A stretch of 64,000 bases of DNA, taken from the NCBI GenBank assembly GCA_963556695.1, contig CAUWAG010000010.1, positions 4,154,001 through 4,218,000 on the forward strand. Direction: 5' to 3'. Shown here in pieces: positions 23,027-33,537 of this stretch. The DNA comes from Anthostomella pinea. Lineage: Eukaryota > Ascomycota > Sordariomycetes > Xylariales > Xylariaceae. A program made the position numbers and the translations under genes. How positions within the stretch are numbered: the first letter of the stretch is position 1; each line of letters starts with the position of its first letter. The notes below the pieces were generated by a model that was given only the letters and a program-made list of their open reading frames with translations, ran no database searches and was not told the origin of the DNA.

Positions 23027-23863
23027 ATGTCCGACTTCATCGCCGCGCTGCCCATGTACGACTGGCCCGAGCGACCGGCCGAAGTCGATAGACAATGGGC
23101 TCATATGCGTGACCGCCTGCGGGCGGCGGGGGTCGACGCCCCGGAGCGACTCGTGCGCCGCAATGCCGACATGCCTGGGGTTCCGGACGGCATCCGTGAC
23201 GCTGATGGAAACGTGATCGCGCCAGACCCTGCTTCGCTTCCCCCGGATGCATTGGACCTTCCAACGCTGTGGCGGCATCCGTCTTTGATGTTCGCGCAGA
23301 CGTGCTGGGGGCCGATGCAGCTCGGCCTTGCTGGCCATGTTGAGGTCGTCGGCCAGCAGGACTATTCCGGCACGGACGGCGGCAAGGCCGAGTTTTATTC
23401 CAGCGTTATCGTCGCGAGGCGGATCCGAGATGATGATGGTGGTGCCTTTGATGACGTCCCTCCGCCGCCAGGTGGGAGGCAGAACTTACCACTCGAGTTC
23501 CTGCGCAGCAAGATCATTGCTTACAACTCGACGGAGTCGATGTCCGGTATACTCGCTCTGACACAAGACCTCGCCTCAGTGGACGAGGACTTGACCATCT
23601 TTTCCGAGCGTCTGCTTAGTGGAGGCCATCGCCAGTCGATCGTCGCGGTTGCGAAGGGGATGGCAGATGTCGCTGCCATCGACTGCTTCAGTTGGCAACT
23701 CGCGAAGCGTTTCGAACCCCTAGCCGAGACGCTTGCTGTCATCGGCTGGACGACACGCCGGAAGGGTCTGCCTTTTGTCGCATCCAGACACCTTTCGCCA
23801 CATACGATTCATTCCATCGTATCGGAATTGGGCGGAAGAGCAGTCGTGCATGCGAGTTGTTAA
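23027..23863 (+). CDS. Bacterial-type PhnD-like substrate-binding protein (probable horizontal transfer)
   Basis: Intronless, 278 aa. The start (MSDFIAALPMYDWPE) and the landmarks LWRHPSLMFAQTCWGPM, EFYSSVIVARR, IIAYNSTESMSGILAL, SGGHRQSIVAVAKGMADVAA and IDCFSWQLA match, in order, the phosphate/phosphite/phosphonate ABC-transporter binding-protein family (PhnD/SsuA/transferrin-like). These are common in Alphaproteobacteria. Like many cytosolic members it has no signal peptide and no lipobox, so it is unlikely to feed a classical ABC importer; fungi lack the partner permease. The fold suggests small-anion or ligand binding. The C-terminus (GGRAVVHASC) looks shorter or different from bacterial proteins, which usually continue 20-40 residues. 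The gene sits between two divergently oriented HET genes. Homology is by pattern from memory; the transfer is inferred. Confidence 0.75.
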   Translation: MSDFIAALPMYDWPERPAEVDRQWAHMRDRLRAAGVDAPERLVRRNADMPGVPDGIRDADGNVIAPDPASLPPDALDLPTLWRHPSLMFAQTCWGPMQLGLAGHVEVVGQQDYSGTDGGKAEFYSSVIVARRIRDDDGGAFDDVPPPPGGRQNLPLEFLRSKIIAYNSTESMSGILALTQDLASVDEDLTIFSERLLSGGHRQSIVAVAKGMADVAAIDCFSWQLAKRFEPLAETLAVIGWTTRRKGLPFVASRHLSPHTIHSIVSELGGRAVVHASC

Positions 23864-24157
23864 GAAGCACTACCTGCCGCTCTGTCTACTGTTGGTTTCT
23901 AACAAGCTTCTCCAGGAAAACAACGAAAAGTTCTTGTAGAGATGTGGTGTTCCATCGTACAAGCAGCCTTGCATTCCATCGACATGTAGCTGGATAGTCT
24001 GACCAGTTACATTCAGGTACTTGTAATGCAAGAGAGTCGGCAAGCAGGCGGCAGCCCACAGCCTGCCTGACTTATCATCATCCTAATACCCCCTCATCAA
24101 AATATATTCCACGCGTTCCCCTCACTGCCTGATCTTTGCAAAACACCCAATTTCGTC
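23864..24157. promoter_or_regulatory. Promoter/5' flank of second HET gene
   Basis: Short spacer between the PhnD-like stop and the HET start at 24158. It holds tcatcatcctaatacc and an AT-rich tract (aaaatatattcc, about 24100) that could serve as the core promoter. Inferred only. Confidence 0.3.
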
Positions 24158-26071
24158 ATGCGACTCATTGACACCACCACGCTTGAAGTCAAGGAATTCA
24201 TCGGGGAACCTTCTGATCCCGACTTCCCCAGATATGCCATTCTGTCTCACACCTGGGGTCAGGAAGAAGTCAGCTTCCACGACATCCAGAATCTCGAGCT
24301 GGCCCGCCAGAAGCAGGGGTTTGCGAAAATTGCGAAATGCTGCGAGAAGGCTTTAGAAGAAGGCCTGCGCTGGGCCTGGGTCGATACCTGTTGCATTGAT
24401 AAAACGAGCAGTGCAGAATTGTCTGAAGGTCAGTGTCTTTGTCTCTTCGAGGTCACAAGCGACATCGCTGACCTCCTCGGAGCCATCAACTCCATGTTCA
24501 AATGGTACGAGGCTGCGACCATCTGCTATGCGTTTCTCAGCGACTTCGATCCGGGACCTTGGGTTGAGTGGACGACATCCAACTGGTTCCGTCGAGGTTG
24601 GACGCTGCAAGAGCTCATCGCACCCTATGAGGTCGTATTTTATTTCAGAACATGGAAGGAAATAGGCAGCAAGCGGCATTTCTCTGAACAGCTGGCCAGG
24701 ACCACTCGGATTTCGCAGGGTATCCTTCTACACCAAGAGGCAATGCAGGAGATACCAGTAGCCACTCGGATGCTATGGGCGAAAGGCAGGAATACGACTA
24801 GAAGAGAAGACAAGGCTTACTGCTTGTTCGGTATCTTAGACGTTAACATGCCGCTGCTATACGGGGAAGGTGGCAAGGCGTTTTCAAGGCTCCACGAGAT
24901 GATTCTAAAGAGTACCGATGACGACACACTCTTTCTCGGCAGCCTCACCGGCGATGATCAAAGTTCACTAGACAGCCGGCATCTGTTTGACGTTCCAAGC
25001 ATTATGATCACGCCCGAAGACGTCGGTACAGACGTCGTCTATGCCTCTTATAGTGCTGAGAGATCTCCCAAAAATCCAGAGATACGAACGGGGACCCTTT
25101 CAACTCGTATGTATCTTCGGGAGGTAGCCCTTGAATCAGCGAGGATACACCCCGAAGGCACGCAACTTGTATGCCTCGACCTCAACCACATCGACCGCCG
25201 CCTTGCGCATTATATGGCCCAGCTGGAAAGATTCAGAATCATCTGTCTTGGTCTCCTCGAATGCAAAATGGGAGACCAATACGTCGCACGGTATTTCGTG
25301 ACCTCTTCCACTTCACCGGTGTTAAGCTTAATTCCATTGTGTATTTATCGCCTCATTCCACCAGATGAAGCTGTTGGATGGTCATTCCTCAAGTGTACCA
25401 TTGAGCTTGTCAATCGATCCCCGAGGAGTCCAAGCGCACTCATGCCTTTGCGGTGTTGCGAGATGTGCAGGCCTGCCAGCACACAAAGGTCAAACGACAG
25501 GGGCAATTCTCGCGTCAAGTGCGGCAATGGCTGGGCCTGGACCCAAACATCATCAATATGCGACCAGCTCGTGGGAATCGACACAATAGAGTTGAACTTC
25601 TATCGTTTCCAACCCACGTCGGTGGCGGGAGCAAATGTCATGGGCTTAGCTATATATAAAGGGAGCTCGACTTTCTTGATTGCCCTGCAAGGTCTTCCCA
25701 GCGATGATCATTTCACGATGGAGGACTTCGAAAACGGGTTTAAAAGGACAATATCTTACTTTGGTTGGAGAAGCGCCGACTCAATGATACAAGCGCTGTC
25801 TGGGGCTGGGGAGCCACCTGAAATTGCATATAAGGAGTTTCGCCACGGCCCAGTGGTTGAGGTTAGTCTGCGGGTGCCGGTGACAGGCGGCTTCGCTGAC
25901 ATGGTCGTCTCCATTCACCGCGGCTCTGATGACGCCGGCGTGGTGACCTTCAGCCCGATGGTGAGGTTTCGGGCTTTCAGCTCGAGCGGATCGGCGCGAG
26001 ACGGTGGGTCTACAACAGATGTCTCACCGCCGACTATTGATGAAGACCATAAGCGCGAGGGTGTAAGCTGA
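24158..26071 (+). CDS. HET-domain protein, second copy
   Basis: The frame is open from ATG 24158 to TGA 26071. A 54-bp intron (24429-24482, gtcagt...ctcggag, branch GCTGAC) should be removed so that SAELSEAINSMFKWY matches the sister gene; the product is then 619 aa. The HET domain begins near residue 27 with YAILSHTWGQEE, followed by RWAWVDTCCIDKTSSAEL and FRRGWTLQELIAPYEV, then REDKAYCLFGILDVNMPLLY. The C-terminal ~320 residues are unique. Because the intron length is a multiple of three and carries no stop, its retention would insert 18 residues into the HET domain. It is paralogous to the gene at 20643-22618 but well diverged. The inferred role is non-self recognition and cell death. Confidence 0.87.
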   Translation: MRLIDTTTLEVKEFIGEPSDPDFPRYAILSHTWGQEEVSFHDIQNLELARQKQGFAKIAKCCEKALEEGLRWAWVDTCCIDKTSSAELSEGQCLCLFEVTSDIADLLGAINSMFKWYEAATICYAFLSDFDPGPWVEWTTSNWFRRGWTLQELIAPYEVVFYFRTWKEIGSKRHFSEQLARTTRISQGILLHQEAMQEIPVATRMLWAKGRNTTRREDKAYCLFGILDVNMPLLYGEGGKAFSRLHEMILKSTDDDTLFLGSLTGDDQSSLDSRHLFDVPSIMITPEDVGTDVVYASYSAERSPKNPEIRTGTLSTRMYLREVALESARIHPEGTQLVCLDLNHIDRRLAHYMAQLERFRIICLGLLECKMGDQYVARYFVTSSTSPVLSLIPLCIYRLIPPDEAVGWSFLKCTIELVNRSPRSPSALMPLRCCEMCRPASTQRSNDRGNSRVKCGNGWAWTQTSSICDQLVGIDTIELNFYRFQPTSVAGANVMGLAIYKGSSTFLIALQGLPSDDHFTMEDFENGFKRTISYFGWRSADSMIQALSGAGEPPEIAYKEFRHGPVVEVSLRVPVTGGFADMVVSIHRGSDDAGVVTFSPMVRFRAFSSSGSARDGGSTTDVSPPTIDEDHKREGVS

Positions 26072-27442
26072 GCTTCATTACGTTCTTCGGCTATAGGGTT
26101 CGGTGAATCCAAGGGGCGAAGGCGACTGGGACATCTGGGGATAACGGTGGACTGTTACGATTCAGACTGATTTCACTATATTTGCATTCCAGTATGCCTT
26201 ATCAGGTTCTGGGGATTATACGATGTGTAACCGAGGGCTCTTTAAATAGTGACGACTTGCGTTTACAATCTGCTCCTGATGGGACTGTCGATGGCGGCAT
26301 CTGAAGCCAACTACCTATGGTACATAACCTATGTAGCAAGGTAGACAGCAATGAGCTTCCCTCAAGCACCAGAGGAGCCCAGGGGATATTAGGCTATTTG
26401 AGTATGAACACCTCCATAAAAAAACAACTTCATACAAGAGCCACGCTTGAACCAAGGCTCTTGGTGAGAGTGCTTACTAAGTACCTACCTGGACATTGGG
26501 GGCTGCCCCACCAGCCGTCCGAACAAACCGCCAGCCGGCAGGTGGTGCGACCACACCAACCATGATCCACCCACCACCAAGTCGATTTCTCGCCAGTCGC
26601 AACTCTCGGGTCTCGCAGGCTCGGCGCCGCCTGTCCGTCGTTACATACGGCCACTCTGTACGACGACACCTTTACCACATGTTACCACATGATCAGAGGA
26701 CCAAAGAGGATGATGCCCAGACGATCGGCACATCCTTGTGCGGGGTGCAATCGGCTCTGCGCCCAAAGTGGCGACAGTAAGCCAGGTGGTGGGCGGCGGT
26801 GGCCTGGCCCGACGTCAAGCTGGGGTCAGCCAGCCAGTCTGTCCCGTCGTTTCGTGCTTCGAAATGCGCCAATCTGTTCCGAGGATGAAGAGCTCTGAGA
26901 CGGGTGACGCATACGTGCGAGACCCTGATCCATTGCCCAATTCCTTCGTCGATGTCTCGGTCCCGTGCCATCTTCCCCCCTTTGTGTGTTCTGAGAAAAG
27001 AACTTCAAATGTTGCCGTTGACCTCGGAGTGCTGTCGAACGCGGTGCTCGGACAGATGTTTGTTTGACGGACTGACTGTACTTTGCGCGATCATCGCACA
27101 CTGCGAACTTTGCAGTACTCTGCTCGCGCTGACAGCATATGTAGGCACACTTCTGTACCGCCTATTGGTGTAGGATGGCAGATCTTCCCATGGCTTGCTG
27201 ATCCGGTGCACTCTCACCATTTTCTGACGTAGCGCAGAATCCGACACAGGCAGTACAGGGTCTCATCACTGTCATGGCAGTCTATCGGGTGGGGTTTCTA
27301 TTTCAGCTGACAGCCTCAACTGACTGGACAATTGAAGCCCGACCCCGGCAGTCGTCAATGCAGCAGGACGTGTTTTAAAGAGCTTACCCTGCCGCTGCCG
27401 CTGCCGCTGCTTTCCGTCCGTCCTCTTGTTCTTGATGGCTAA
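26072..27442. other. Intergenic, 1.4 kb
   Basis: Open frames of 60-110 codons overlap on both strands (26693-27101) without domain or splice support. A short ctgccg microsatellite lies near 27391-27410. No gene called. Confidence 0.4.
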
Positions 27443-28859
27443 ATGTACCTGCGAAAAATGACTCCCGCCCTCAGGTTGACAGCCTTGAGTTGTGCGATCG
27501 GACCTGTCTACGGGAGATGGTTTCCAACCGGTCGTGACGCCGTGAATTGGGGCCCGGCGACACGGACCGCTGCTATTGCCGAATTTGATCCTGCGGAATC
27601 GACCCCTACACCGACGCCCGCGCCCGGCGTCCAGCCGCTCAATGCTGACCTACGGAAGAGGGACGAGTCGAAGGCTTCGACCTGCGGCTTTCCGGTCGAC
27701 GACCTGAGCAGTACGTGCATGAAATTGCCCTGAGTTGAAGGACATCTAATTATCTTCAGGTCCGGCTGTTTCTTGTGAAGACCAATCATATTGTATGCTC
27801 GACCGTCGAGATGGCATCGTAGGGTGTTGCACTGAGCAAAACCCACGAAATTGCAATATCCCGACGTCCTGTTTAGAGTCGACTGCCTCACAACAGTGGT
27901 CTGGAGATCCTCAAACGACGTATTGGTAAGCCTGGAGCACTTGGTCATGTTTTCACTGCTGATTGAGGGTCAGTGGTGACACAGCGCGTCCGCATTGTAT
28001 AACTTACTTTTATGATGCGAACTTCTACGACGTATTGTATGGGGCAAGTTTTCTAGCATGTGCTTCAGAGGGGGGATCTGGTACCATTGCGACCACTCCT
28101 GCGCCTGGGTGGCAAGATCCTGGAGGGAACACCTCAACGACTCTGGATTCAAACGGTGGGCCGCTCCCACCCTCAACAGCAGGGACAAGTACGATAGTGG
28201 CGACGATTACAGTCTTTCCTGGCGACGATCCTTCAAGTTCAGCGACACCTACCGGCTCAGCGAGCGGCAGTTCACGACACAAAAATATAGGGGCGATCGT
28301 AGGTGGTACAGTAGGCGGTGTTGCTGGACTTGCACTGATCGTCGTCGCCATCTTGTTTCTCCTTTACCGCAGACGAAGACGGAACAGAGAGCCCTCTGCC
28401 CCAGTGGAGCATGATTATCCACATGCTGGCATGGTGTACGAACAAGCAGCTCCAGGGTCGCAATATGCCTCTACCTTTTACGGAGAAGCGCCTCCGGGGA
28501 TGGTACAGACGGCAGACCAGAACTTCTTTGGACATCCACATGACGGATATGGGACGTCGACAGCGATGTTTGCGAGGGACGACCACAGCTCTGGCTCGCC
28601 GTCTTTCTTTATTCCGGGCGCGAACCCGGTCACTGGGCTGCGTCCAGGGCCAGGGCCGGGGCCGTCGAAGCAGCAAGACGACCTCGTGTCTCCGATTGAA
28701 CCCAGCCCTGTCAGTCACGTTAGTCCCAGCGCGCAGTACAACACTATGGTGTCGGCCATCACGAACCTGACACCACCGCCTCCACAGTCGGACTATTCAC
28801 AGTTCAGTCCCCCGCCACCCCAGCACTACCAGTCTTATCGACCGTATCCGGGTACCTAG
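27443..28859 (+). CDS. Single-pass membrane protein with Cys-rich ectodomain
   Basis: Exons 27443-27710, 27760-27925 and 27974-28859 (introns of 49 and 48 bp) encode 439 aa. The start at 27443 gives a signal peptide; an in-frame ATG at 27458 is an equally good start. The ectodomain has an N-terminal RWFPTGRDAVNWGP block, a Pro/Thr stretch, a dibasic RKRD, then a Cys-rich domain (TCGFP, SCEDQSYCML, GCCTEQNPRNCNIPTSC, TTYCGDTARPHC). A Ser/Thr-rich stalk, one transmembrane helix (GAIVGGTVGGVAGLALIVV..., about residues 245-270) and the stop-transfer YRRRRRNRE follow. The cytoplasmic tail is Pro/Gln/Tyr-rich. The layout is that of fungal wall-sensor-like or Mid2/WSC-like surface proteins, but no WSC domain is evident. 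Probably at the plasma membrane or cell wall. Ligand unknown. Confidence 0.78.
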
Positions 28860-29443
28860 CTGGAGTACCGTCGATAAGCGAGGACTGGCGTTTGAGGAGT
28901 TCGATTCACAGTATAAATTAGGGGCACCAGTTTGTGTATACCGTTAACATGATGTTTTGGGTTTCTGGCGTTTAGGTGGTTCAGCGCATGATACCTGTTG
29001 CTTCGGCAATGATGCAGATCGAAGTTACGATGTATATGAGGGATGTAATCTTGAGGTGGTGTGTGTTCGCCTTTTTTCTCTGGTGTCAGGTGTTGGCTTT
29101 GCTCTGTCTGAGCATCTTGAGTCAGGGGAGGTCTAAACCGCCGGTGCGGCGGTCAATGAAATATCACGTCTCACAACGTTCACTTGCAACCCGATAATTA
29201 TCGGCGCGCCTGAACTCATTGCAAGAGTCTCCTTTTCAAGACCGTATTAACATGTGCAAGCGCTGACCTCTTCTCTATCCAACTTCTCAAACTCGGCCGG
29301 CCGCTCAACCTAGCTCCCGATCCCCATGCTAGACATTTGAGATCTCTCTCAAATACGAACAAGCTTCTTGTCTCGAAGACCGCCAGTATCCCAATTCCCA
29401 GCCCTAACCTTCAAAACCTTCACCAACCCAACCCAAAACGAGC
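28860..29443. other. Intergenic, convergent
   Basis: 3' flanks of the membrane-protein gene (+) and of the small acidic gene (-). No further feature seen. Confidence 0.4.
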
Positions 29444-29734
29444 TCAAGACACCTTCTTCGCCTCGGCCTCCTCCAGCGGATCATCCTGCGCCGTAGTCTT
29501 CTTGACATCGATGTCATCGTCGCCTTCGTCGCCGAGCGCGGCGTCTAACTCCTTTTCGCCGACCATGCCGTCGGGCGCGGAGGCGCCGGTTTCTTTCTTG
29601 GCCTCGGCCTTCTCGAAGGGGTCGTCTAGGGCTGTGGTGTCTTTGCAAGGGTTATAGAGAAGTCAGTTTTGGTGTTTTGGAAGATGGGGGTTTGGGCTTG
29701 GGTGAAGGGGAGGCGGACCTTGCTTGAGAGGCAT
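29444..29734 (-). CDS. Small acidic protein with internal duplication (70 aa)
   Basis: Exon 1 (29734-29719, only 16 nt: MPLKQ plus one base) joins exon 2 (29640-29444) across a 78-bp intron with a gtccgc donor and a tgcaaag acceptor. The product is 70 aa, highly charged, with no signal or membrane segment. It contains the same block twice: TTALDDPFEKAEAKK near the start and TTAQDDPLEEAEAKK at the end. Between them lies a DGMVGEKELDAALGDEGDD linker. The clean frame, splice fit and internal duplication support a real gene. I do not recognise the family. The tiny first exon is the least certain part. Confidence 0.6.
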
Positions 29735-30613
29735 CGCGATTTGGCTGTTCGGTGTCTGGTCTTGAGGCTTGGGCTTTGAGGTACTCGTTTGAGAACTGAT
29801 TGCGCCTGACTGGTGATATTAATGGAAGTTGGCTGAGACCTTATGTGCGAAGAGGGACGAGGTCATTTATGTATAAAGGACGGGATACATCAACGGGCTT
29901 TGATGTGACGTCATGGCGAATCTTGCGCGCAGCGCGCGAAACAGTTCGCGACCTATGAGCGAGGTCAATGAAACCTGATTCTACCAGCGACGGACTGTGT
30001 GATCGAGAAGCTCTAGTTCTTGACGGGTCTAGAAGGGGGGCGGGGGAGAGCCGGGCGAGCGAGGAGGCGGACACTTTCACAGATTAGGGAAGCTGACGAG
30101 ACTCGGATAGGTAGCAGCTCAGACTGGGGAAGAACCAATATACCCGTTGGTACATGTGTATTCTTTAAGGGACCACTAACCAGAGTACTGTCTCTTTCGC
30201 TGAATGTTTTATAGTCCATGGTGGTCAAGCGTATTGCATGATGCTCATCCTCGCCTTGAGTTGTCAGTGACGGCCTACAGGTGTGAACTCGATGAAGCGA
30301 CCAATCCACTCCAGGCTGTGAAAATCCAAGGTCAATCACCGACAATTAAGGGAGTCCCGGTCGTATGAACTTCATACTATAGTCTCGATGGGCTGTTTGT
30401 CTGCCCATACATAGCTCCAGAAATGCAGTTCCTAAAAGCAGGTAAGGTATTGAACGCAGAGTTCAGACCCAATGGCTGACTGCCCTAATGTACTTAGGGA
30501 AGACCCCACAGTGTGACTGGCGAGCTAAAAAGACGCCGCCGGCAAGACTCTGTTCATCCTTATCCGTGACCATCAAAGCCGTCACATCAACATCACGAAT
30601 ACAAAGACGAAAC
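29735..30613. other. Intergenic, divergent promoter region
   Basis: Lies between the small acidic gene (-) and the DUF4202 gene (+). A tataaa near 29872 is on the wrong strand for the minus gene. A 110-codon minus frame (30013-30345) lacks coding character. Confidence 0.35.
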
Positions 30614-31414
30614 ATGGCAGCCCTACCAGACCTACCGGCAAACTATGCAGCAGCCTTGAAACTCATAGACGAGGCCCACGCCGACGACCCCAAGACCATC
30701 CCGAGCGCGGATGGGGACGGCACGATACCGTACGAGCTGCACTACGCGCAGAAAATGACGCGCTGGCTCGCCCTGCGATGGCCAGATGCGTCGTCGACGT
30801 TGCAGCTTGCGTGTCGAGCTCAACACTTCAGGAGGTGCGTACAGAAATGAGATTTCGCACATGTTAATGAGTTTGAGCCGACTTCGGCCTAAACGGAGCT
30901 GATATGGTCATCCATTCGAGGTTTAAAAGCATCAAGATCGCATGTCATCTCACTTGCACTTACTTACTGAATGACGGATGAACGCAGATGGGAAATCCCA
31001 CGCAACACATTCCCCATGACGCGCCCGGGCTACCTAACCTGGCGCGCAAAGCAAAAAGCGCAAGCAGCCTCAGAAATCAGCACCCTCCTCTCGCCCTCCC
31101 CTTCCTCCTCCTCCTCCTTCGCCATCAGCCCGCCCATCCCAGCAGACGCCATCGAGCGCATCGCGTTCCTGATCCGCAAGGAGAACCTCAAGGCGGACGA
31201 GGAGACGCAGGTGCTCGAGGACGTGGCGTGTCTCGTGTTCCTCGACGACCAGCTCGACGACTTCGAGCAGAAGGAGGACATCGACGAGGACAAAATCGTC
31301 GGCATCCTGCGCAAGACTTGGGTTAAGATGAGTGATGTGGGCCAGGGGCTTGCGCTGGAGATGCGGATGAGTGAGAGGGCGAAGGCGCTTATTGGGAAGG
31401 CTTTGGCGGGTTGA
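30614..31414 (+). CDS. DUF4202-domain protein (glutamyl-tRNA synthetase-like by old annotation)
   Basis: Two exons, 30614-30834 and 30988-31414, with a 153-bp intron that restores AQHFRRWEIPR; 215 aa. The whole protein is one DUF4202 domain: ALKLIDEAHADDPKTI, PYELHYAQKMTRWLALRWPDAS, RWEIPRNTFPMTRPGYLTWR, IAFLIRKENLKADEETQVLEDVACLVFLDD (given here in parts) and ILRKTWVKMSDVG. Conserved His, Glu and Asp residues spaced along the helices suggest an HD-like metal centre, but the activity is not established. A Ser-rich loop (SPSPSSSSSF) is inserted around residue 115. Fungal members are often mislabelled glutamyl-tRNA synthetase; no synthetase motifs (HIGH, KMSKS) are present. Confidence 0.85.
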
Positions 31415-31838
31415 GATGTATCCGTTGGGTGGGCGATCTGCGTGGAGGTTGGTACTGGGTGGTTGGAATGATGCATGCCTCACCTACAGTTGCGTGCAGC
31501 ATCGCGAGAACTCGGGTTTCTGTCCGTGGCTGGCTGGTCTGTGACCGGCCGTGACCGTAACGCAGACTCTTATCTCACGACTCACGAGCCCGGAACTAAC
31601 GCCGAAAATAAGTGGGCGATCGCGGAGAGAAGTCCGTGTGTCGTGGGGAACATGGGCACCATTCTAGAAGGCCTGGTGGGGAAGCTGGCATGCCAGTTCG
31701 GCGTCCGTTCCGCCGACGACACGAGAGATGCCCGCCCGCAACAATGTCAACTTCGTACAATAAACATCGAAGCTAGAGATCCGTATTCTTCCTTGGTCAA
31801 GTCTTATGCAAGTGAAGCATGTATCTTGGAAAAGACTT
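31415..31838. other. Intergenic
   Basis: 3' flank of the DUF4202 gene and upstream region of the lactate-dehydrogenase-like gene. No gene supported. Confidence 0.35.
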
Positions 31839-31849
31839 ACTATATATAA
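31839..31849 (+). promoter_or_regulatory. TATA-box candidate
   Basis: tactatatata, about 108 bp upstream of the ATG at 31957, a plausible core-promoter position for this gene. Functional role inferred. Confidence 0.45.
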
Positions 31850-31956
31850 GTCGAGACAGGGAAAGCTTCCCACGACTATACCTAGTCTTTTCTTTCGAAT
31901 CAGAGCCAGCATCCCATTTCAAGTTTCGAATCGGTACTATCGGAGACCCAATCAAG

Positions 31957-33537
31957 ATGAGCGCTGAAGAAACCACAGCAGCGAAACGTCTAGTGGGCAT
32001 CGACGAGATATCCCGCCACAAGTCCCCAGAAGACCTCTGGCTAGTCGTCGACGGCACCGTCTACGACCTCAGCGCGTTCGCGCCCTCGCACCCAGGCGGC
32101 ATCAACATACTCCTCCAGCACGCCGGCCGCGACGCAACAGCAGCCTACTCAGAAGTCCACTCCAAATCCCTAATCCGGGACTCCCTCCCCGCCTCCAGCC
32201 AGATCGGCCTCCTCGACACCGCGACGGTAACCGAGGAATGGGCGAAGCCGCCGCCCCCGCCGCGCTCGACAGCCCCAAAGGGGAAAAAGCCACCCCTCGA
32301 CAGCCTCATCAACGCGCACGACTTCGCGCTCGCGGCCGAGTCGAGCTTCACGCCCAAGGCCTGGGCATTTGCGTCGTCGGCCGCGACCGACTGCCTGACC
32401 AAAGAGCGCAACAGTGCCGCCTACGCGGGCATCACGCTGCGGCCGCGCGTGCTGCGCGATGTGAGTGCCGTCGACGTGCGCACGACGATGCTGGGCTGCG
32501 CGATCAGCAAGCCCGTCTTCTGCGCGCCGACGTCGATGGGGCGGCTGTTCCACCCGCAGGGCGAGCGCGAGCTCGGGCGCGCTTGTCGGGGTTTGGGCGT
32601 GCCGCTTTGCGTGTCGACTAGCTGCTCGTTTACCTTGCCTGAGGTCATGGATGCGGTCGAGGAGGACGAGGACGAGGACGAGGAGAGGGGGACTGTGCCG
32701 GTTTTCTTCCAGTTGTATGTGGACAAGGACCGCAGGAAGTCGGAGAGGCTGCTTAAGTTAGTAAGGGAACGCGGCGTCAAGGCGATTTTCCTGACGATAG
32801 ACGCGCCCGTCATCGGGAAGCGGGAGGCCGACGAGAGGATCAAGGCCGACGAGAGCCTGACGGTACCCATGTCTGGCTTGCAGGCCAAGAACGACAAGAA
32901 AGGGGGTTCCCTGGGTAGGATCATGGGAAGCTTCATTGATGCCTCCCTGACGTGGGATGATATCGCGTGGTTGAGGCGGCAGGTCCCTGGGCTGCCGATC
33001 GTGCTGAAGGGAATCCAGACTGCGATGGATGCTGTGAAGGCGATGGAAGTGGGTGTGGATGCGATATACATCACGAACCATGGAGGCAGGAGCCTGGACA
33101 CTGCGCCCGCGACGATATTGGTGCTCCTGGAGCTGCAGAAGTGCTGTCCGGAGGTTTTTGATAGGATGGAGGTGTACATCGACGGGGGCATAACGAGAGG
33201 GACTGACATCTTTAAGGCTCTCTGTTTAGGCGCGAGAGCTGTGGGCATAGGGCGTGGGTTCTTGTTTGCGCTGAATTATGGGAAGGAAGGTGTTGAGCAG
33301 TTCGTGAACAGTAAGTCGGCTCACTATGTGGGTGTATATGGGGTATGAGGAGAGCTTTGCTAACTTCGCCAAGTGTTGACTGATGAGTTGGAGACCACCA
33401 TGCAGCAATGCGGCATTACAAGTCTTGATCAGGTCCATCCTGGGCTACTACACACTGGTGCCGTTGACCACTTGGTTCCACGTTCAGAGGAGCATCCATA
33501 TGCTAGGTGGAGACCTAAGAAGAAGAGCAAGCTATAG
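31957..33537 (+). CDS. Cytochrome b5/FMN-dependent L-lactate dehydrogenase-like (flavocytochrome b2 family)
   Basis: Exon 1 is 31957-33310; a 63-bp intron (33311-33373, gtaagt donor, gctaac branch) leads to a last exon 33374-33537; 505 aa. The cytochrome b5 domain is at about residues 15-90 with the haem-ligand signatures FAPSHPGG and YSEVHS. The FMN alpha-hydroxyacid dehydrogenase domain follows: FCAPTSMGRLFHP, FFQLYVDKD (active-site Tyr), FLTIDAPVIGKRE, IVLKGIQTA (FMN Lys), ITNHGGRSLD (catalytic His) and YIDGGITRGTDI. The C-terminus is LTDELETTMQQCGI...KKKSKL. The enzyme should oxidise L-lactate or a related 2-hydroxyacid and pass electrons through the b5 haem. No mitochondrial presequence precedes the b5 domain, unlike yeast Cyb2, so a cytosolic or peripheral location is likely. 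An acidic EEDEDEDEE loop is inserted after the VMDAV helix. Confidence 0.9.

Noticed and set aside
32421..33248. 275-codon minus-strand frame
   Set aside because: Antisense of the lactate-dehydrogenase-like gene, which has all catalytic residues.
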